NCBI GenBank assembly: GCA_046330415.1
Contig: JAXLSW010000016.1
Location: 1-64,000 of the forward strand
Direction: 5' to 3'
DNA length: 64,000 bases
From: RHKX01 sp046330415
Lineage (GTDB): Bacteria; Actinomycetota; Thermoleophilia; Solirubrobacterales; 70-9
Of this stretch, positions 10,738 to 19,529 are shown piece after piece. The notes beneath the pieces were generated by a model. It had not been told where the DNA came from, ran no database searches, and was given only the letters and a program-made list of their open reading frames with translations. The number at the start of each line of letters is the position of its first letter. The stretch's first letter is position 1. A program made the position numbers and the translations under genes.

Positions 10738-10768
10738 CTGGGTGATCGCTCCTGTTCGTGACAGCGCA

Positions 10769-10789
10769 GCGCGCTCTGGCAGAGCGCGC
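10769..10789 (-). promoter_or_regulatory. Stem-loop in the glnN upstream region
   Basis: Perfect 9-bp arms (GCGCGCTCT and AGAGCGCGC) with a 3-nt loop, about 32-52 bp upstream of the glnN start in the divergent region shared with the desaturase. It could be an operator or a leader structure; nothing in the sequence decides between them. Confidence 0.4.
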
Positions 10790-11021
10790 CGCAGCGCGTT
10801 CGTGGGCAAAGTTGAACCGTGGGACTGCAGAGCGTAGGACCTTGGGGAGAAACGCCCTTTGTCCGCGCGTACAAATCCCCGTCAGCGCGTTTCGCCGCAG
10901 CGGAGACGCTCCGCGGAGCCCGCCGCCGCCCGCCCTCGCGGTTGTGGGGCGACATGTGCCTGCGGGACGACTAGGATGCGCGCCCGAGAGCAGGGTCCCC
11001 TCCACTTCCGGCAAGCGAGCC

Positions 11022-12089
11022 ATGAGCAATCCCCAGCCCCAGCCTCAGTCCACCGTCACGCACTCCGACCGCTACTGGCGCGAGGCGATGGCGCCTTACG
11101 CGAAGCCGATCCTGTGGCGGAGCGTCCTCGACATCATGACCTCGGTCGTCCCGTTCTTCATCGGCTGGGGGCTCATGTACTGGGCCCTCGACATCTCCTA
11201 TTGGCTCGTCCTCGCGATCTCGATCCCCACCGCCGGCTGCCTGCTGCGCACCTTCATCCTCTTCCACGACTGCACGCACGGCTCGTTCTTCGAATCGAAG
11301 GCCGCGAACACGTGGGGCGGCCGCTTCTTCGGCCTGCTGGTCTTCCAGTGCTTCGGCAACTGGCGCCACCACCACGCGCTCCACCACGGCTCCGCCGGCG
11401 ACCTCGACCGCCGCGGGGACGGCGACGTCCCGACCTGGACCGTCGATGAGTACTTCTCCAAGCCCTTCATGTCGCGCCTCGGCTACCGGCTCTTCCGCAA
11501 CCCGGTGATCATGTTCGGCATCGGGCCGATCTGGTCCCTGCTGGTCGGCCCGCGCGTCTGGGCCAACGCCAAGTCGACGAAGCTGCGCAACAGCATCCTG
11601 CTGACGAATCTCGCGGTGATCGTCATGGTCGGCGGGCTCATGGCGATCTTCGGCGTCACCGAGGTGCTGCTGATCTACGCGCCCCTCGTCCTCATCGCGG
11701 GGACGGCGGGCGTCTGGCTGTTCTTCGTGCAGCATCAGTTCGAGGACGTCTACTGGGAGAACAGCGACGCCTGGAGCTACTCCGCGGCGGCCCTCCAGGG
11801 CAGCTCCTACCTGAAGCTCCCCCAGCCCTTCCAGTTCTTCACCGGCAACATCGGGCTCCACCACGTCCATCACCTGAGCTCGCGGGTCCCCAACTACAGC
11901 CTGCAGCGTGCCCACGACGAGGTCGACGCCTTCGCCGACGTCCCCGTCCTCACCTTCGGGAAGTCCCTGCGCTGCTCGCGGCTGAAGCTCTGGGACGAGC
12001 GCAGCAAGCAGCTCGTCACGTTCCGCGAGGGGCGTCGCAGCGTCGAGCAGGGACCGGCGCCGCGCCCGGCCCCCGCGCCGACGGCCTGA
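11022..12089 (+). CDS. Membrane fatty-acid desaturase (omega-6 / delta-12-like)
   Basis: A 355-residue di-iron desaturase. The three histidine boxes are present: HDCTH at 82-86, HHHALHH at 116-122, and HHVHHL at 280-285 followed by SSRVPNY, which is typical of the bacterial DesA / plant FAD2-like group that introduces double bonds into acyl lipids. Four or more hydrophobic helices separate the boxes. The frame is open further upstream, but the ATG at 11022 fits the usual N-terminus. The C-terminal 30 residues are a proline/alanine-rich tail. It is divergent from glnN with about 280 bp between starts; a TAGGAT box lies about 44 nt upstream. Confidence 0.92.
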   Translation: MSNPQPQPQSTVTHSDRYWREAMAPYAKPILWRSVLDIMTSVVPFFIGWGLMYWALDISYWLVLAISIPTAGCLLRTFILFHDCTHGSFFESKAANTWGGRFFGLLVFQCFGNWRHHHALHHGSAGDLDRRGDGDVPTWTVDEYFSKPFMSRLGYRLFRNPVIMFGIGPIWSLLVGPRVWANAKSTKLRNSILLTNLAVIVMVGGLMAIFGVTEVLLIYAPLVLIAGTAGVWLFFVQHQFEDVYWENSDAWSYSAAALQGSSYLKLPQPFQFFTGNIGLHHVHHLSSRVPNYSLQRAHDEVDAFADVPVLTFGKSLRCSRLKLWDERSKQLVTFREGRRSVEQGPAPRPAPAPTA

Positions 12090-12190
12090 CGGCGAGCGGC
12101 GCTCCACCGCTCCCGAGGACGACGCGTCTGCGGGCCGGGTAGTGTCGCCCGCATGAGCACAGCAGTCATCAGCGAACGGAGGCAAGTTTC

Positions 12191-12565
12191 ATGATCGGCG
12201 CGATCATCCTCGGCATCCTGGCCGGCTTCATCGGCAAGGCCCTGATCCCCGGCAAGGACCCGGGCGGGTTCTTCGCCACGATCGGGATCGGCCTCGCCGG
12301 TGCGCTGATCAGGTGCCTGATCTTCACCAAGCTTCTGGGGATCGGCGACGACGACATCTTCGATCTCGGCGGCCTGCTCGGCGCGATCGTCGGCGTCGTG
12401 ATCCTGCTCCTCGGCTACCGCCAGTTCGTCAAGTCGCGGACGCCCGCACCGGCGGCCGCGGCCGCGGCTCCTGCGTCTGGGGGCGGCGAGGGCGGCGGTG
12501 GCCATGGCGGTCACGGCGGCGGTGGCAAGCGGGGCCGCAACGAGAGACGGCGCGGGCGCAGCTGA
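12191..12565 (+). CDS. GlsB/YeaQ/YmgE-type small membrane protein
   Basis: A 124-residue protein with the family pattern MIGAIILGILAGFIGKALIPG at the start, then two further hydrophobic segments (GGFFATIGIGLAGALI and LGGLLGAIVGVVILLL), giving three membrane helices. Such proteins, once called transglycosylase-associated, are linked to envelope stress but lack a known activity. The C-terminal 45 residues are an unusual alanine, glycine-histidine and arginine-rich tail (GGGHGGHGGGGKRGRNERRR) not seen in the approximately 85-residue family norm. GGAGG lies 8 nt before the ATG. A 13-codon open frame just upstream ends in an ATGA overlap with this start. Confidence 0.88.
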   Translation: MIGAIILGILAGFIGKALIPGKDPGGFFATIGIGLAGALIRCLIFTKLLGIGDDDIFDLGGLLGAIVGVVILLLGYRQFVKSRTPAPAAAAAAPASGGGEGGGGHGGHGGGGKRGRNERRRGRS

Positions 12566-12585
12566 GTCGAGCCAAGTAACGGAGC

Positions 12586-13584
12586 ATGGCCGCCGACACC
12601 CGCAACGAGGTCGCTCGCAGCGAGAAGATCCTGCCCGGCGTGTGGCGGCTGCGGCTGCCATGCCCGTGGCCGGGGGTGCCGCACGTCAACGCGTGGGCGC
12701 TCGACCGCGGGGACGGGGTCGTGCTCGTCGACACCGGGGTCGCCGGTGCGGACGGGCTCCATCAGCTCGAGCTCGCACTCGGGCAGGCGAAGCTGAAGCT
12801 CCGCGACGTCCGGCTGCTCGTCTGCACCCACTCCCATACCGATCACTACGGCCTCGCCGGGCCGATCATCGACGCCGCCGGGTGCGAGCTCTGGATGCAC
12901 CCGGCCTGGGATCACATCCGCGCCCTCGCCGAGGACCCGGACAAGGCGCTCGAGCGGCGGGTCGAGGTGGCCCGCCAGAGCGGCGTCCCGGCGGCGGCGC
13001 TGGAGCGCTACCAGGAGAGCCGCAAGGACGAGGAACCGCTGATCGCGCGGATCGTCGCCCCGGACCGCGAGCTCGTCGAGGGCGTCTCGGTGGCGACCGA
13101 CCTCGGCTTCTTCAACGTCTACGAGACGCCGGGGCACGCTCCCTCACACGTCGTCCTCCACGAGCCCGAGAGCGGCGTCCTGATCTCCGGCGATCACCTG
13201 CTCGGCCGCATCTCGCTGTTCTTCGACTACGGCCACACGCCCGATCCCGTCGGCGAGTTCCTCGACTCGCTGGACACCGTCGAGGAGCTCGACGTGCGCC
13301 TCTGCCTGTCGGGCCATGGGCGGCCGTTCCGCGATGCCGGCGCGAAGATCGAGGCCAACCGCGCGCTCGTGCACGAGCAGCTCGACCGGGTCCGGGCGTC
13401 GCTGCGCAAGGGGCAGCGGACGGCGTTCGAGATCGTGCCCGACCTGCTCGGGGAGGAGCGCCCCAGCGGCCCCGCCGCCGCCTGGGCCCTGCAGCTCGTG
13501 CTCGCCTACCTCGACCACCTGGCTGTGATCGGCGAGGCAGAGCGGGTCGAGGGGACCGACCCCGTCGCCTGGCGCGGCGTCTGA
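12586..13584 (+). CDS. MBL-fold metallo-hydrolase
   Basis: A 332-residue cytosolic metallo-beta-lactamase-fold enzyme. The zinc motif HSHTDH is at 82-87; a glycine-rich turn ETPGHAPSH follows near 180 (His ligand), ISGDHL near 205 (Asp ligand) and LSGHGRP near 240 (His ligand). An extra C-terminal helical domain of about 75 residues matches the group of lactonase / thioesterase-like MBL proteins with a winged-helix end. The substrate is unknown. It follows the GlsB-like gene after 20 bp and may share its transcript. A GAGCGT-TCG-ACGCTC hairpin overlaps its stop codon. Confidence 0.9.
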   Translation: MAADTRNEVARSEKILPGVWRLRLPCPWPGVPHVNAWALDRGDGVVLVDTGVAGADGLHQLELALGQAKLKLRDVRLLVCTHSHTDHYGLAGPIIDAAGCELWMHPAWDHIRALAEDPDKALERRVEVARQSGVPAAALERYQESRKDEEPLIARIVAPDRELVEGVSVATDLGFFNVYETPGHAPSHVVLHEPESGVLISGDHLLGRISLFFDYGHTPDPVGEFLDSLDTVEELDVRLCLSGHGRPFRDAGAKIEANRALVHEQLDRVRASLRKGQRTAFEIVPDLLGEERPSGPAAAWALQLVLAYLDHLAVIGEAERVEGTDPVAWRGV

Positions 13585-13597
13585 GCGTTCGACGCTC
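13583..13597 (+). terminator. Short hairpin at the MBL hydrolase stop
   Basis: A perfect 6-bp stem (GAGCGT / ACGCTC) with a TCG loop that begins inside the TGA stop. It separates the MBL gene from the polyamine transporter operon. Confidence 0.45.
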
Positions 13598-13733
13598 CGT
13601 CCAACGATTCCGAGCAACTTTGTCCGGAGCCGTACACCACTCGATCGCGCCATTTGGATAGCGTCGCCCTCAATCCCGTCCGTCCAGAGGGGAAATCAAG
13701 AGGGGAAAAGAGGAGCCCGTCTCCGACCATCAG

Positions 13734-14798
13734 GTGAAAGAAGCCGGCCAGCCGGAGGAGCAGGCCGACGTACGGTTGAAGGGAGTGCGCCGGACCTACG
13801 GCGACGTCGTCGCGGTCGATGACGTCGACCTCGACATCCGCCACAACGAGTTCTTCACGATGCTCGGTCCCTCGGGATCGGGCAAGACGACGATGCTGCG
13901 CATGATCGCCGGCTTCGAGGTCCCCGATCGCGGCACGGTCGAGGTCTCCGGGCGCGACGTCACCAACCTTCCCGCCTACGACCGCGACGTCAACACGGTC
14001 TTCCAGGACTACGCGCTCTTCCCGCACATGACCGTCGCCGAGAACGTCGAGTACGGGCTGCGAATCGCGAAGGTCGGCAAGGCCGAGCGCGGCGAGCGCC
14101 GCGACTCCGCGCTCGACATGGTGCGCCTCGACGGCTACGGCGAGCGCAAGCCGAACGAGCTCTCCGGCGGCCAGCGCCAGCGGGTCGCGCTCGCCCGCGC
14201 GATCGTCAACCGCCCGCGGGTGCTGCTCCTCGACGAGCCGCTCGGCGCCCTCGACCTGAAGCTCCGCCAGCAGCTCCAGGTCGAGCTCAAGCGCATCCAG
14301 CGCGAGGTCGGGATCACGTTCGTCTACGTGACCCACGACCAGGAGGAGGCGCTGACGATGTCGGACCGCATCGCCGTCGTCAACGAGGGCAAGATCGAGC
14401 AGATCGGGGCGCCCGAGGCGGTCTACGAGCGACCCGACAACGCGTTCGTCGCGGGCTTCGTCGGGATCTCCAACATCGTCGAGCGCCCCAGCGGCGACTT
14501 CACCATCCGCCCGGAGAAGATCCGGGTGCTCGCCGAGGGCGAGAGCGGCGATGGGCTGCAGGTCGAGGGCGGGACGATCCGGCAGGTCTCCTACGCGGGC
14601 ATGGTCACGCGCTTCCACGTCGCCCTCGACGAGGGCGGCGAGGTCCAGGTTGCGCGGCAGAACGCGGAGACGACTTCACACGACGACGACGAAGACCTGC
14701 CGGGTAGGCAGGTTCGCGTCGGTTGGCGGCCCGAGCATGCGGTCGCCGTCGACGCTCGATCCCAATCAGGCAACGAGACAACAACCGAGGAGGAGTAG
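13734..14798 (+). CDS. potA: Polyamine ABC transporter ATP-binding protein
   Basis: A 354-residue ATPase powering spermidine/putrescine uptake. Walker A GPSGSGKT is at 45-52, the Q-loop is in VFQDYALFPHMTV, the signature LSGGQRQRVALARA near 142, Walker B VLLLDEPLGALD near 166, and the H-loop YVTHDQEEA. The C-terminal TOBE-like domain (FTIRPEKIRV onward) binds regulatory ligands in this family. It is the first gene of a potABCD-type operon. The GTG start at 13734 has purine-rich AGGAG about 18 nt upstream, longer than usual, so the exact start is uncertain. Confidence 0.95.
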   Translation: MKEAGQPEEQADVRLKGVRRTYGDVVAVDDVDLDIRHNEFFTMLGPSGSGKTTMLRMIAGFEVPDRGTVEVSGRDVTNLPAYDRDVNTVFQDYALFPHMTVAENVEYGLRIAKVGKAERGERRDSALDMVRLDGYGERKPNELSGGQRQRVALARAIVNRPRVLLLDEPLGALDLKLRQQLQVELKRIQREVGITFVYVTHDQEEALTMSDRIAVVNEGKIEQIGAPEAVYERPDNAFVAGFVGISNIVERPSGDFTIRPEKIRVLAEGESGDGLQVEGGTIRQVSYAGMVTRFHVALDEGGEVQVARQNAETTSHDDDEDLPGRQVRVGWRPEHAVAVDARSQSGNETTTEEE

Positions 14799-14801
14799 GA
14801 G

Positions 14802-15998
14802 ATGAGGGGCAACGCGAGTCCAACACGCTGGGCGTGGCTGGCCGTGCTGGGCATCTGTGCCTTCATCGTCGCGTTCGGCGCCGGCTGCGGAAGCAGCGAC
14901 GACGGCGATTCGACGGGCGAGGAGCTGACCACGGTCGGCGAGGGTGAGGGTGAGCTCAACCTGATCTGCTGGGCCGGCTACTGCGAGGACGGCTCAACGG
15001 ATCCGAAGGTCGACTGGGTGACGCCGTTCGAGAAGAAGACCGGCTGCGAGGTCAACGTCAAGATCGGCAACACGTCGGACGAGATGGTCTCGTTGATGCG
15101 TACCGGCGAGTACGACGGCGTGTCGGCCTCCGGTGACGCGACGCTGCGCCTGATCGACGGCGGCGACGTCGACCCGGTCAACACCGACCTGGTGCCCAAC
15201 TACAAGGACGTGTTCCCGGGCCTGAAGGATCAGCCCTACAACAGCGTCGACGGGCAGATGTACGGCATCCCGCACGGTCGCGGAGCGAACCTGCTGATGT
15301 CGAACCTCGATGTCGTCAAGCCGCAGGCGGAGTCGCTGAGCGCGGTCTTCGACCCGGCTGAGCTCGAGAAGTACAGCGGCAAGGTGACCGCCTACGACAG
15401 CCCGATCTACATCGCCGACGCGGCGCTGTACCTGATGGCCACGCAGCCCGATCTCGGGATCGAGAACCCGTACGAGCTGGACGACGATCAGTTCAACGCT
15501 GCGATCGACCTGCTCAAGCAGCAGAACGAGCACATCGGCGAGTACTGGTCCGACTACACGAAGGAGATCAGCGCCTTCACCAACGGCGACAGCGTCGTGG
15601 GCACGACCTGGCAGGTGATCAACCAGCTCCTGCAGGCCGACAACCAGCCCGTCGATGCGGTCGTCCCGAAGGAGGGCTCGACCGGTTGGTCGGACACGTG
15701 GATGATCAGCTCGGAGTCGGAGCATCCGAACTGCATGTACGAGTGGATGGACTGGATCATCTCCCCGGAGGTGAACGCCCAGGTCGCGGAGTGGTTCGGC
15801 GAGGCGCCGGCCAACTCGAAGTCCTGCGACTTCACGTCCGACCCGAACCACTGCGAGATCTACGACGCCGACGGCTCGCAGTACCTCGACGACCTCTACT
15901 ACTGGACAACGCCGCTCTCCGACTGCGGCGACGATCGTGGTGACGTCTGCAAGACGTACGACGACTGGGTCCAGGGGTGGACTGAGGTGAAGGGCTAG
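14802..15998 (+). CDS. potD: Polyamine ABC transporter substrate-binding lipoprotein
   Basis: A 398-residue extracellular solute-binding lipoprotein. The signal peptide (about 12-30) ends in a lipobox-like FGAGC, so Cys29 or the nearby cysteine would be lipidated. The mature part begins LNLICWAGYCED, an N-terminal strand typical of PotD/PotF-like proteins (usually INxYxW), with VDWVTPFEKKTGCEV and YGIPHGRGANLLMSN. It carries an unusual number of cysteines for an exported binding protein, suggesting disulfides. It starts 3 bp after potA, preceded by AGGAGGAGTAGGAG, an ample ribosome site overlapping the potA stop. Confidence 0.94.
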   Translation: MRGNASPTRWAWLAVLGICAFIVAFGAGCGSSDDGDSTGEELTTVGEGEGELNLICWAGYCEDGSTDPKVDWVTPFEKKTGCEVNVKIGNTSDEMVSLMRTGEYDGVSASGDATLRLIDGGDVDPVNTDLVPNYKDVFPGLKDQPYNSVDGQMYGIPHGRGANLLMSNLDVVKPQAESLSAVFDPAELEKYSGKVTAYDSPIYIADAALYLMATQPDLGIENPYELDDDQFNAAIDLLKQQNEHIGEYWSDYTKEISAFTNGDSVVGTTWQVINQLLQADNQPVDAVVPKEGSTGWSDTWMISSESEHPNCMYEWMDWIISPEVNAQVAEWFGEAPANSKSCDFTSDPNHCEIYDADGSQYLDDLYYWTTPLSDCGDDRGDVCKTYDDWVQGWTEVKG

Positions 15999-16029
15999 TC
16001 CCGGCCGCTGGCAGGACAGGGGCGGCTGA

Positions 16030-16923
16030 ATGGAAGCATCCGGCGTAGCCGCGCCGGGGCCGCGGAGGTCGGTGGGCAGATCGCTCGCCGGCCTCTTCCA
16101 TGGCCGCCCCCGCCTGCAGCTCAGCGCGCTGCTGGCCGGCCCCGTGGGCTGGCTGGTCATCGGCTACCTGGGATCGCTCGCGGTCCTCTTGGTGGCCTCC
16201 TTCTGGACGCTCGGGGAGCGCAGCCAGGAGGTCGAGCAGGTCTACACGCTCGACAACTTCAAGACGCTCTTCGAGGACGAGGTCTATCGGACGATCACGC
16301 TGCGGACGGTGGGGATCGCGGCGCTGGTCACGGTCACCGACGCGCTGCTGGCGCTGCCGCTCGCCTTCTTCATGGCGAAGGTGGCGCGGGGCCGGACGAA
16401 GGGCCTGCTCGTCGTCGCGGTGCTGATGCCGCTCTGGTCCTCCTACCTGGTCAAGGTCTACGCCTGGCGAACGATCCTCAGCGAGGACGGACCGCTCAAC
16501 TGGGTCCTGAACCCGATCGGGCTCTCCGGGCCATCCGGCAACGCGGCCGTCTGGCTGGTGATGGCCTACATCTGGCTCCCGTACATGATCATCCCGATCT
16601 ACGCGGGGCTCGAGCGCATTCCCGACTCCCTGCTGAGCGCGTCGGAGGACCTCGGCGCGCACCCGTGGACGACCGTCAAGCGGGTCATCTGGCCGCTCGT
16701 CTTCCCGGCGATCGTCGCCGGTTCGATCTTCACCTTCTCGCTGACCCTCGGCGACTTCATCGCCGTCTCGCTGGTCAGCAAGAACCAGTTCATCGGCACC
16801 GTCGTCTACGCGAACTTCACGACCAACCCGCCGTTCGCGGCGGCGTTCGCGGTGGTCCCGATCGTGATCATGATCATCTACCTCCTGATCGCCAGGAGGC
16901 TGGGAGCGTTCGAGCACGTATGA
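16030..16923 (+). CDS. potB: Polyamine ABC transporter permease 1
   Basis: A 297-residue inner-membrane permease with about six helices. The cytosolic EAA loop that contacts the ATPase is seen as ASEDLGAHPWTTVKRVIWPLV. The first 35 residues form a basic cytosolic extension. Together with PotC it forms the channel for spermidine/putrescine uptake. It lies 31 bp after potD, and its TGA overlaps the potC ATG (ATGA), so translation is coupled. Confidence 0.94.
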   Translation: MEASGVAAPGPRRSVGRSLAGLFHGRPRLQLSALLAGPVGWLVIGYLGSLAVLLVASFWTLGERSQEVEQVYTLDNFKTLFEDEVYRTITLRTVGIAALVTVTDALLALPLAFFMAKVARGRTKGLLVVAVLMPLWSSYLVKVYAWRTILSEDGPLNWVLNPIGLSGPSGNAAVWLVMAYIWLPYMIIPIYAGLERIPDSLLSASEDLGAHPWTTVKRVIWPLVFPAIVAGSIFTFSLTLGDFIAVSLVSKNQFIGTVVYANFTTNPPFAAAFAVVPIVIMIIYLLIARRLGAFEHV

Positions 16924-17777
16924 GGCTCTCGCGACGCGCCGACCTGATGCTGCGGGGCCTCTCGGGGCTGACGCTCGCGTTCATCTACATCCCGCTTCTG
17001 GTCATCTTCATCTACGCCTTCAACACCTCGAAGGTGCTGGAGTGGCCGCCGCCCGGCTTCACGCTCGAGTGGTTCGGCGATGCGCTCACCAACGACGGCG
17101 CCCGCGACGCCTTCCTGCTCTCCCTCAAGGTCGGGGCGCTGGCGACGACCGTCGCGCTCGTCCTCGGAACGCTCGCCTCGATGGCCGTCGCCCGCTACTC
17201 GTTCTTCGGGCGCGAGACGATCTCGTTCCTGGTCATCCTGCCGATCGCGCTGCCGGGCATCGTCACCGGCGTCGCGCTGAACGCGACCTTCACCGAGTTC
17301 CTCGGGATCGGCCTGAGCCTGTTCACGGTGGTCGTCGCGCACGCGACCTTCTGCATCGTCGTCGTCTACAACAACGTCGTCGCCCGCTTCCGGCGGCTCT
17401 CGGGGAACCTGGAGGAGGCGTCCGCGGACCTCGGGGCGACCCCGTGGCTGACGTTCCGGCGCGTCACGTTGCCCAACATCCGCACGGCGCTCGTCGCCGG
17501 CGGCCTGCTCGCCTTCGGCCTCTCCTTCGACGAGATCATCGTCACCACGTTCACCGCGGGCACCGGCGAGCAGACGCTGCCGCTGTGGATCTTCCAGAAC
17601 TTCTCCCGGCCCAACCAGCTCCCGGTGGTGAACGTCGTCGCGGTGCTCGTGATCCTGATCTCGATCATCCCCGTCTACCTGGCGCACCGGCTGACGCGCG
17701 AGGAGGGGGGAGCGGCTCCCACGGGCGGCCGTCAGGAGGGGGCCGCCGCGCAGGCGGAGGGTCTGACTGCGCCGTAG
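16920..17777 (+). CDS. potC: Polyamine ABC transporter permease 2
   Basis: A 285-residue membrane permease. The first helix GLTLAFIYIPLLVIFIYAFN and PPPGFTLEWFG are typical of PotC, and the EAA loop reads ASADLGATPWLTFRRVTLPN. I set the start at the ATG overlapping the potB stop (16920), since the longer open frame runs through potB. It ends with an alanine-rich tail and is the last gene of the operon; the next gene is convergent. Confidence 0.94.
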   Translation: MRLSRRADLMLRGLSGLTLAFIYIPLLVIFIYAFNTSKVLEWPPPGFTLEWFGDALTNDGARDAFLLSLKVGALATTVALVLGTLASMAVARYSFFGRETISFLVILPIALPGIVTGVALNATFTEFLGIGLSLFTVVVAHATFCIVVVYNNVVARFRRLSGNLEEASADLGATPWLTFRRVTLPNIRTALVAGGLLAFGLSFDEIIVTTFTAGTGEQTLPLWIFQNFSRPNQLPVVNVVAVLVILISIIPVYLAHRLTREEGGAAPTGGRQEGAAAQAEGLTAP

Positions 17778-17871
17778 GGGCGCGGGGGCGCCGCGGCCTT
17801 GGCCAGGCGCTGCGCTCAGCTCGGTGAGGGATCGGGCGATCGCGGCTCCCTCCGCCCTCGCTTCCGGCTCC

Positions 17872-19302
17872 TCAGCCGTGCTGCTTCAGGAAGGCCCGGA
17901 TCCGCTTCGCGCCCGGGTTGTCGCGCCCGTAGAGCGATGCGACGTGGCCGCCGTTCCGGAACAGGTACGTCTCCGCGTTCGGGAAGAGGGCGGCGGTCGC
18001 GCGGCCCTCGGCCGGCGAGGTGACGTTGTCGAGCTCGCCGATGACGACGAGGGTCGGCGCCTCGGGGGCGGGCATCGTGTCGGTCACCGGCGGCTGGTAG
18101 AGCGCGTTGGGGGGCGGCGCTCCGAGGCACTCGCGATAGAGGACGTCGTTGGTGAGCGCGATCTCAGCCGGGGTGAAGGGCGTGAACGCGTTCGCGCGAT
18201 AGGAGTTGACGCTCGCCAGTAGCTGCGCCTGCCGCTCGCCGTAGCTCGCGCTCTTGGCCCAGATCATCGGGTAGTCGTTGCAGCTCACCGCCAGCTCCTC
18301 GCCGTGGGAGTAGGCGCCGGGTTTGCCGTAGCCGACCCGGCCCGGCGCGATCATCCGCTCGTAGGGAGCGGTGCGGCCCCGCAGGTAGGCGCTGATCGCG
18401 GCGTCGAGCTTCAGGTAGGAGTCGGGCGGGGAGTAGCCGAGCGCACCGATCCGGTTCAGCAGCGGGCCGACGCCGAGCTTCGTCTCGCGGAGCACCTTCA
18501 CGAAGCGGGCGAGCCGCGCGCCGGCGTCCCCGCGGCAGTCCGGCGAGCGGCGGCAGGCGATCTGCAGACCGCGGATCCCGGTCCGCCAGACGCTCGGGTA
18601 CCAGCCGCTCTCGCCGCGGACGGGGTAGGCGCTGTCGAGGACGAGCGCGCTGAGCCCGTCGGGGTGGCGGAAGGCGTAGGACTGCGCCAGATAGGTGCCG
18701 TAGGAGTCGCCGTAGACCTGGACGTCGGCGTAGCCGAGGGCCTTGCGGATCGTGTCGATGTTGTCGGCGGCCACCTGGGTCCGGTAGGAGTGCCAGCGCT
18801 CGCCGAGGCTCCGGGCGCAGGCGGCGACGCCGGTCTCGTCGTCGGCCCGTCCCGACTGAAGGAGGTGGCAGTCGAGCGCCCGCGAGGCACCGGTGCCGGG
18901 AGCGTCGACGACGAGCAGGTCGCGGCGATCGAGCCGGTCGCCGAGCAGGTTCACGTATGTCCGGGCGCTGCCGATCGAGCCGTAGCCGGGGCCGCCCTCG
19001 ATCGCGATCACCGCGCCGCGGCTCGGCTTGCTGCGGTCGAGTCGCGGCCGCACTGCGAAGGCGATCGGCAGCGATCCGAGCGACGGATCGGCCGCCTCGT
19101 ACGGCAGCCGCACCTTGCCGCAGAGCATCCGCGGAGGCAGGTACTTGCGGGCGCAGGGCGAGAGGTCGCCGAGCGAGATGGAGTCGGCCGGGCCGAAGAG
19201 CGGGGCGCCCTTGTCCGCCGCGACACTCGACGTCGCGCTTGCGCCGGCCGCGAGTGCGGCGAGTGTGGCCAGAGCGGCGAGCGCGATCGAGGTGCGGCGC
19301 AT
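17872..19302 (-). CDS. Secreted alpha/beta hydrolase (S33 / tripeptidyl-aminopeptidase-like)
   Basis: A 476-residue exported serine hydrolase. A signal peptide covers residues about 5-28. The oxyanion region IEGGPGYGSIGS, the nucleophile elbow GDSYGTY (Ser200), the acid VIGELDNVTSP near 433, and the base GGHVASL near 458 form a complete catalytic triad; the TAP-like C-terminal domain matches secreted actinobacterial proline- or tripeptidyl-aminopeptidases. It probably trims peptides outside the cell, like the two M1 enzymes at the left of the window. TAAGCT ends 9 nt before the ATG, so the mRNA is probably leaderless. Confidence 0.9.
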   Translation of the reverse strand: MRRTSIALAALATLAALAAGASATSSVAADKGAPLFGPADSISLGDLSPCARKYLPPRMLCGKVRLPYEAADPSLGSLPIAFAVRPRLDRSKPSRGAVIAIEGGPGYGSIGSARTYVNLLGDRLDRRDLLVVDAPGTGASRALDCHLLQSGRADDETGVAACARSLGERWHSYRTQVAADNIDTIRKALGYADVQVYGDSYGTYLAQSYAFRHPDGLSALVLDSAYPVRGESGWYPSVWRTGIRGLQIACRRSPDCRGDAGARLARFVKVLRETKLGVGPLLNRIGALGYSPPDSYLKLDAAISAYLRGRTAPYERMIAPGRVGYGKPGAYSHGEELAVSCNDYPMIWAKSASYGERQAQLLASVNSYRANAFTPFTPAEIALTNDVLYRECLGAPPPNALYQPPVTDTMPAPEAPTLVVIGELDNVTSPAEGRATAALFPNAETYLFRNGGHVASLYGRDNPGAKRIRAFLKQHG

Positions 19303-19343
19303 CCATAGCGGAGCTTAGGCCTCGTGCTCACGCCCGCGAGCCA

Positions 19344-19392
19344 GTCGAGAGGAGGCTTCGCCGCGGATATCGCGGTGTTCTCTCCTCTCGAC
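19344..19392. repeat. Long-armed inverted repeat GTCGAGAGGAG
   Basis: Perfect 11-bp arms (GTCGAGAGGAG and CTCCTCTCGAC) enclose a 27-nt loop that contains an inner CCGCG/CGCGG hairpin. It lies between the S33 hydrolase start and the TetR gene end, both minus strand. It belongs to the same general class of intergenic long-armed palindromes as those at 27.5, 29.5, 40.9 and 41.9 kb, but the arm sequence is different. Confidence 0.6.
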
Positions 19393-19504
19393 CTCGGTGC
19401 ATTTGCCTCCCCGCGGACCCGCGGCTACAACTGCGCGGTCCTCCGTGGCAGCCGCCCCCGCCAGGTGCTGCGCTGCACGGTGCTCGAAGCGACGAGCTGA
19501 GCAA

Positions 19505-19522
19505 CGCCGCCCGCGGGCGGCG
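19505..19522 (-). terminator. Perfect palindrome after the tetR gene
   Basis: An 18-bp perfect palindrome of C/G only (CGCCGCCCGCGGGCGGCG) starts 8 bp beyond the TetR stop codon and probably terminates the alkB-tetR transcript. Confidence 0.55.
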
Positions 19523-19529
19523 CCCTGAC

